Source: Bacteroidota bacterium (lineage in GTDB: Bacteria; Bacteroidota; Bacteroidia; Bacteroidales; GCA-2748055). From it: a DNA stretch of 37,116 nucleotides. Position 1 is the stretch's first letter. The number at the start of each line of letters is the position of its first letter. The notes beneath the pieces were generated by a model, which searched no databases, was not told the origin of the DNA, and saw nothing but the letters and a program-made list of their open reading frames with translations. Location of the stretch: the NCBI GenBank assembly GCA_020047715.1, contig JAIFNN010000128.1, forward strand, positions 1 through 37,116, read 5' to 3'. Below are positions 33,293 through 37,116 of the stretch, one piece after another. The position numbers and the translations under genes are program-made.

Positions 33293-36200
33293 ATGAAGAA
33301 AAATTATCTTTTGATTATTCTCGCCTTATTTCTTCTGAATGTGATGCCTGCTTTTTCGCAGACAGATACCATCCTGGTGGATTTTGGTGCCCAGGCAAGC
33401 CTTTCTTCGGGAGTCTGGAACAGCCATACCAATTCGCAAGCCTCAGCGGTTGTTACCCCGCTGAAAAACACTCTAAACCTAACTACTGCCGTAGGACTTA
33501 GTGTTTACGACTCTTTCACAGGAATAAACGAAACCGGAACTGCAACTCCTGATGCTTCGATTGATTTTCCGGGATCCGCAACACGCGACAGCTACTTTGG
33601 GAGTGCGGTTGCCTTTGGTGGGGTCACCGAACCTACAGGAGGGATCGAACTTACTGGTCTTAATCCCGCTAAATTATACACATTTATTATTTTCGGGTCC
33701 CGTACCGGAGTTTCTGACATTCGTGAAACAAAGTATCGATTCGATGCGCTTACACCTGACTCAGCCTACCTTAACACCTCAAACAACACAATGAACGTTA
33801 CAACAAAAACGGTTCAGCCTAAAGCTGACGGCTCATTGAAAATGTTGGTAGGTCCGGGGGAAGGCAATACAAATTCCTCGAAATTCTATTATTTCGGGGC
33901 TATGAAAATTGTTTATGAGTCGGAACCTGCCCTTCCAGCTGCGATCACCGTTAATTCACCAAATGGTGGGGAAGTGCTACTTGCGGGCTCCACACAAACC
34001 ATAACCTGGTCTAAAACAAACCTTACAGATGGCATCGCCCTAAGCTATTCAATTGATAATGGTGCAAACTGGATCTCAATCGGAACTGCAGATGTTTCAG
34101 CAACTTCCTTAGACTGGCTTGTTCCTGGCTCAGGCTCTGCTGAATGTCTTATCAGTGCCACATCAGGCACAGCAACCGATGTATCTGACGCCGCATTCAC
34201 CATAGCAATACCATCACTCGGGATAACTGCTCCCAACGGAGGGGAAGATTGGGAAGTTGGTACAAGCCAGAATATAACATGGACAGCAGAACACATTTCT
34301 GCAGATATCCTTTTGGAATATTCGAGCGATAATGGGGTAAACTGGAATTCAATTACAACGGTTCCTTCAAGCCAGACCAGTTTCGAATGGTTGGTGCCAA
34401 ATACTGCCTCAACAGAGTGTTATATACGTGCCACATCGGGTTTAACCGAGGATAAAAGCGATGCCGTTTTCACAATCTCAGAACCTGCTGTCCCCACAAT
34501 TACTCTGATTGCTCCCAACGGAGGTGAAACCCTTTATGTAGGTTCTGTCTATGCAATCACGTGGATTACAGCAAATATTGCAGCAAATATTGCATTGGAA
34601 TATTCGTTGGACAATGGAGGAACCTGGCTGGAGATTGCTTCAGTAGCTTCTACCCGTACTTCATTTGACTGGATTATCCCCAATTCGCCTTCAGCGCTCT
34701 GTTTGGTGAGCGTTTCATCCGGTGGAACAAGTGATGTGAGCAGTTCAATTTTTTCTATTGAAGTTCCAAACGACACGATAAGTATCGATTTTGGCGCACA
34801 GGCAACCAAATCGGCTGAACCCTGGAACAATCTGGCAGAAGTTATGGGCGCCGGAGAGATTGCTCAGCTAAAAAACTCACGGAACCTTCTTACCGGGATA
34901 GGCCTTACCATTTATGATCGTTTTAACGGGATCAATGAAACTGGAGCCACCACACCGGATGTATCTCTGGGTTTACCCGTTTCTGCTACAAGAGACAATT
35001 ATTATGGCTGTGTTGTAGAGTTCTCAGGGGGAACCGAACCAACCGGAGGAATGCATATTACCGGACTCACACCCGATAAGAACTATAAATTCGTAGTATT
35101 TGGCTCACGTGCGGGTGCAGCAGACAATCGCGAAACAAAGTATAAATTTGTTAGCAACACTATCGACTCAGTTTACATCAATACCTCCAATAATGTTATA
35201 ACCTCTGCAAGCGTTACAATTAAGCCAAAAGCAGACGGGACGGTAACTCTGATTGTCTCCCCGGGAGAGAATAACACAAATGCACCCTACAAATTCTATT
35301 ATCTGGGAGCGTTGACCATTATTTATGAGTTAGAAGAGGCTCTGCCTTCTACTGCAACACTTATTTCACCAAGCGGTGGGGAGAAATGGGTTGCAGGTTC
35401 CACTCAGACTATTTCATGGGCAATGACCAATATAACCGGGGCAATCGACATTTCCTATTCTTCAGATAACGGAGTCAACTGGACTCTCATTCAAAGCGTG
35501 GAAAATACAACACAGTCGTTGGAATGGTTGGTACCAGAAGATTTTTCAAGTACATGTCTGGTAAAGGTTGTATCGGGCTCGGCCAGCGATGTCAGCGACA
35601 ATACTTTTAGCATTTTGAATCCGAATGAGCCTTCCATTTCACTTATTTCTCCCAATGGTGGCGAAAACTGGATCGTTGGCACTACACATTCTATTGCATG
35701 GGAACCGCTGAATCTTACAGAAAACATCAGCATTGAGTACTCAACAGATAATGGCGGCAGCTGGAACGATCTGGCTTCGGTGGCTCCAACAGCAGTGTCG
35801 TACGAATGGACAGTGCCTGATGCTGTTTCAACGCAGTGCCTGGTAAGACTTTCGTCGGGCATATATTTCGATGAGAGCTATCAGAATTTCAGCATTGTTG
35901 AAAAAACATGCAACAGCACAATCGTAATTCTTGGTTCATCAACTGCTTACGGTTCAGGGGCAAGCACCATCGACAGCTCATGGGTTAAGCGATATACAGC
36001 TGCTTTGAAGGCTATAAATTCAAATTACACAGTTGTAAATCTGGCTTTGGGCGGATACACCACTTTTCAAATGCTTCCAACAGGCACTGTAATGCCTGAT
36101 GGAATTACAGAAACCATAGATGTAAACAGAAATGTAACCAAAGCTCTGACTTACAATCCCTATGCGATAATTGTGAACATGCCATCAAATGATGCAAACA

Positions 36201-36838
36201 AGAATTATTCGGTTGAGAAACAATTAAACAATTACGCGGCTGTTGTTAATGCAGCGAATGCACAGGGTGTTACCGTTTGGATCGCAACAACCCAGCCACG
36301 AAATTTCACCGATCCGGCACAAATTAAACTTCAGTCGGACATGGCCGATACCTTGCTTTACATTTATGGTGAAAATGCTATTGATTTCTGGAGTATTACG
36401 GCCACTCCCAACGGACTCATTTTGCCCCAGTACAATTCGGGTGATGGCGTGCATTTGAACAATGCCGGTCACAGAGTATTGTTTGAAAAGGTGATGGCCA
36501 AACAGATCGAAACCCTTGCCTGCCTGCCCGACGGAATTCGGAATTTAATCCCGGTAGTTGCAGGAGTCAGGGTTTATCCCAACCCTTATTCAGACCTCAC
36601 TACAATTGAATTTGAAACAGCATCGGGCGGAATAGCCGAAGTCAGGTTTCTGGATTTAACCGGGCGACAGGTAGGAACACTTGAAGCGCGTATTTCAAAC
36701 GCTGGCACTCACAGTTTGCAAGTTTCGAACGAGGAGATAAAATCTTCAGGTCCTGTTATCGTTGCAGTTATAAAAATCAGCGACAGCCAGGGTATCAAGT
36801 TAAGCAATGTTAAGCTTATCCGAATGAATCTCAATTAA
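33293..36838 (+). CDS. Large secreted multidomain SGNH hydrolase with duplicated modules and T9SS domain
   Basis: 1181 residues. Signal peptide about 1-23 (ending PAFSQ). Two copies of an about 190-residue module (A) start at DTILVDFGAQ (residue 25) and DTISIDFGAQ (494). Five copies of an about 90-residue Ig-like repeat (B), each with PNGGE or a variant, an S-x-DNG-x-x-W motif and a C-terminal SxxxDxSDxxF-type strand, start near 218, 309, 403, 688 and 782. The order is A-BBB-A-BB. The SGNH domain (about 875-1085) has the Ser block VILGSSTAYGSG (S883), an Asn block PSNDANKN, and DGVHLNNAGH (D1051, H1054), the GDSL-esterase triad. A T9SS sorting domain closes it from about 1100 (VYPNPYSDLTTIEF). 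B repeats resemble Kre9/KNH-type modules. It probably deacetylates or binds polysaccharide outside the cell. Confidence 0.85.
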   Translation: MKKNYLLIILALFLLNVMPAFSQTDTILVDFGAQASLSSGVWNSHTNSQASAVVTPLKNTLNLTTAVGLSVYDSFTGINETGTATPDASIDFPGSATRDSYFGSAVAFGGVTEPTGGIELTGLNPAKLYTFIIFGSRTGVSDIRETKYRFDALTPDSAYLNTSNNTMNVTTKTVQPKADGSLKMLVGPGEGNTNSSKFYYFGAMKIVYESEPALPAAITVNSPNGGEVLLAGSTQTITWSKTNLTDGIALSYSIDNGANWISIGTADVSATSLDWLVPGSGSAECLISATSGTATDVSDAAFTIAIPSLGITAPNGGEDWEVGTSQNITWTAEHISADILLEYSSDNGVNWNSITTVPSSQTSFEWLVPNTASTECYIRATSGLTEDKSDAVFTISEPAVPTITLIAPNGGETLYVGSVYAITWITANIAANIALEYSLDNGGTWLEIASVASTRTSFDWIIPNSPSALCLVSVSSGGTSDVSSSIFSIEVPNDTISIDFGAQATKSAEPWNNLAEVMGAGEIAQLKNSRNLLTGIGLTIYDRFNGINETGATTPDVSLGLPVSATRDNYYGCVVEFSGGTEPTGGMHITGLTPDKNYKFVVFGSRAGAADNRETKYKFVSNTIDSVYINTSNNVITSASVTIKPKADGTVTLIVSPGENNTNAPYKFYYLGALTIIYELEEALPSTATLISPSGGEKWVAGSTQTISWAMTNITGAIDISYSSDNGVNWTLIQSVENTTQSLEWLVPEDFSSTCLVKVVSGSASDVSDNTFSILNPNEPSISLISPNGGENWIVGTTHSIAWEPLNLTENISIEYSTDNGGSWNDLASVAPTAVSYEWTVPDAVSTQCLVRLSSGIYFDESYQNFSIVEKTCNSTIVILGSSTAYGSGASTIDSSWVKRYTAALKAINSNYTVVNLALGGYTTFQMLPTGTVMPDGITETIDVNRNVTKALTYNPYAIIVNMPSNDANKNYSVEKQLNNYAAVVNAANAQGVTVWIATTQPRNFTDPAQIKLQSDMADTLLYIYGENAIDFWSITATPNGLILPQYNSGDGVHLNNAGHRVLFEKVMAKQIETLACLPDGIRNLIPVVAGVRVYPNPYSDLTTIEFETASGGIAEVRFLDLTGRQVGTLEARISNAGTHSLQVSNEEIKSSGPVIVAVIKISDSQGIKLSNVKLIRMNLN

Positions 36839-36853
36839 ATCCTTACATAGCAG

Positions 36854-36905
36854 AAGCGTCGTTAAGCAGGAGATTCTCTCCCACTTAACGACGCTTTTCA
36901 TTTTT
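36854..36905 (+). terminator. Rho-independent terminator after the SGNH hydrolase
   Basis: AAGCGTCGTTAAG (36854-36866) pairs perfectly with CTTAACGACGCTT (36884-36896), a 13-bp stem with a 17-base loop, followed by TTTTCATTTTTTTT. It lies 16 bases after the stop codon and separates this gene from the convergent pirin gene. Confidence 0.93.
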
Positions 36906-36920
36906 TTTCTAATCTTACTG

Positions 36921-37116
36921 CTAGTTCATCGGAATATCGAGAAGGAGAAGAAACGAGTCTTTAGTTGCCTTTATGCTTATTTCATCGCACTCCCACATGC
37001 CTGCTGCATCGCGGCGTCCAAGCAACTGACCTCCGGCCTCCACCTCTCCCCCGATAACAAAAAGATAAAGTCCGTTGCCCTTCCGGTTCATATGATAGAG
37101 CAACTCAGTACCCTCC
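36921..37116 (-). CDS. Pirin-family (quercetinase-like cupin) protein, C-terminus only
   Basis: The last 64 residues are visible; the gene continues beyond the right edge. The sequence reads EGTELLYHMNRKGNG, then LYLFVIGGEVEAGGQLLGRR, DAAGMWECDEISIKA, and ends LLLLDIPMN. This matches the C-terminal cupin domain of pirin-like YhaK/YhhW quercetinases (ELTY...GRGAYLFVxxGEVxVNGxxLxxRDGxGVW). A TTG at 37103 is internal, not the start, because the frame is open to the edge. Pirin-like proteins bind a metal in the N-terminal cupin and cleave flavonols or act as regulators; the metal ligands are outside the window. Family call only. Confidence 0.85.
   Translation of the reverse strand, partial: EGTELLYHMNRKGNGLYLFVIGGEVEAGGQLLGRRDAAGMWECDEISIKATKDSFLLLLDIPMN

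Overview
The window looks like a chromosomal segment of a member of the Bacteroidota, probably a Bacteroidales/Marinilabiliales-type anaerobe or marine relative. Two large secreted proteins end in type IX secretion sorting domains. Several genes are preceded by the Bacteroidota -7 element TAnnTTTG. Most genes lack a strong Shine-Dalgarno sequence. No rRNA, tRNA, CRISPR array, phage or insertion sequence was seen.

Positions 1-15212 hold a carbohydrate catabolism region. A GntR/UTRA repressor and a rhamnulokinase-like FGGY kinase (cut by the left edge) run leftward. A rightward operon diverges from them: 2-oxoacid-dehydrogenase-type E2, a fused E1 alpha-beta, two HAD phosphatases, a PHP-domain protein, an SDR with a remnant aldolase-like N-terminus, and a sorbose-1-phosphate reductase-like dehydrogenase. 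It meets tail to tail, with no gap, a leftward operon of transaldolase, SIS isomerase, cysteine hydrolase and PfkB kinase. A polyol dehydrogenase diverges from that second operon. Together they suggest conversion of a hexitol or unusual ketose through phosphorylated intermediates to fructose 6-phosphate, with a thiamine/lipoate complex acting on a by-product. The true substrate cannot be read from sequence.

Positions 15620-19167 are an ammonium-uptake region: two tandem TorF-like putative porins separated by a terminator, then a PII regulator and an AmtB transporter. Positions 19219-22182 (leftward) hold a GlcG/HbpS-like protein with a GH5 lipoprotein glucanase, and an antitoxin/PIN-toxin pair.

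Positions 22312-30330 (leftward) are amino-acid and nitrogen metabolism: stand-alone TrpB2 and glutamate synthase GltB-GltD. Both trpB2 and gltB have what looks like a ribosome-controlled attenuator. Each has a short leader peptide, an intrinsic-terminator-like hairpin, and an upstream segment able to pair with one hairpin arm. The trpB2 leader has two Trp codons in a W-x-W arrangement. These leaders are the most interesting unannotated signals in the window.

Positions 30978-36838 encode two secreted T9SS cargo esterases: a sialate-O-acetylesterase-family protein and a 1181-residue multidomain SGNH hydrolase. The window ends in the C-terminus of a leftward pirin-family gene.
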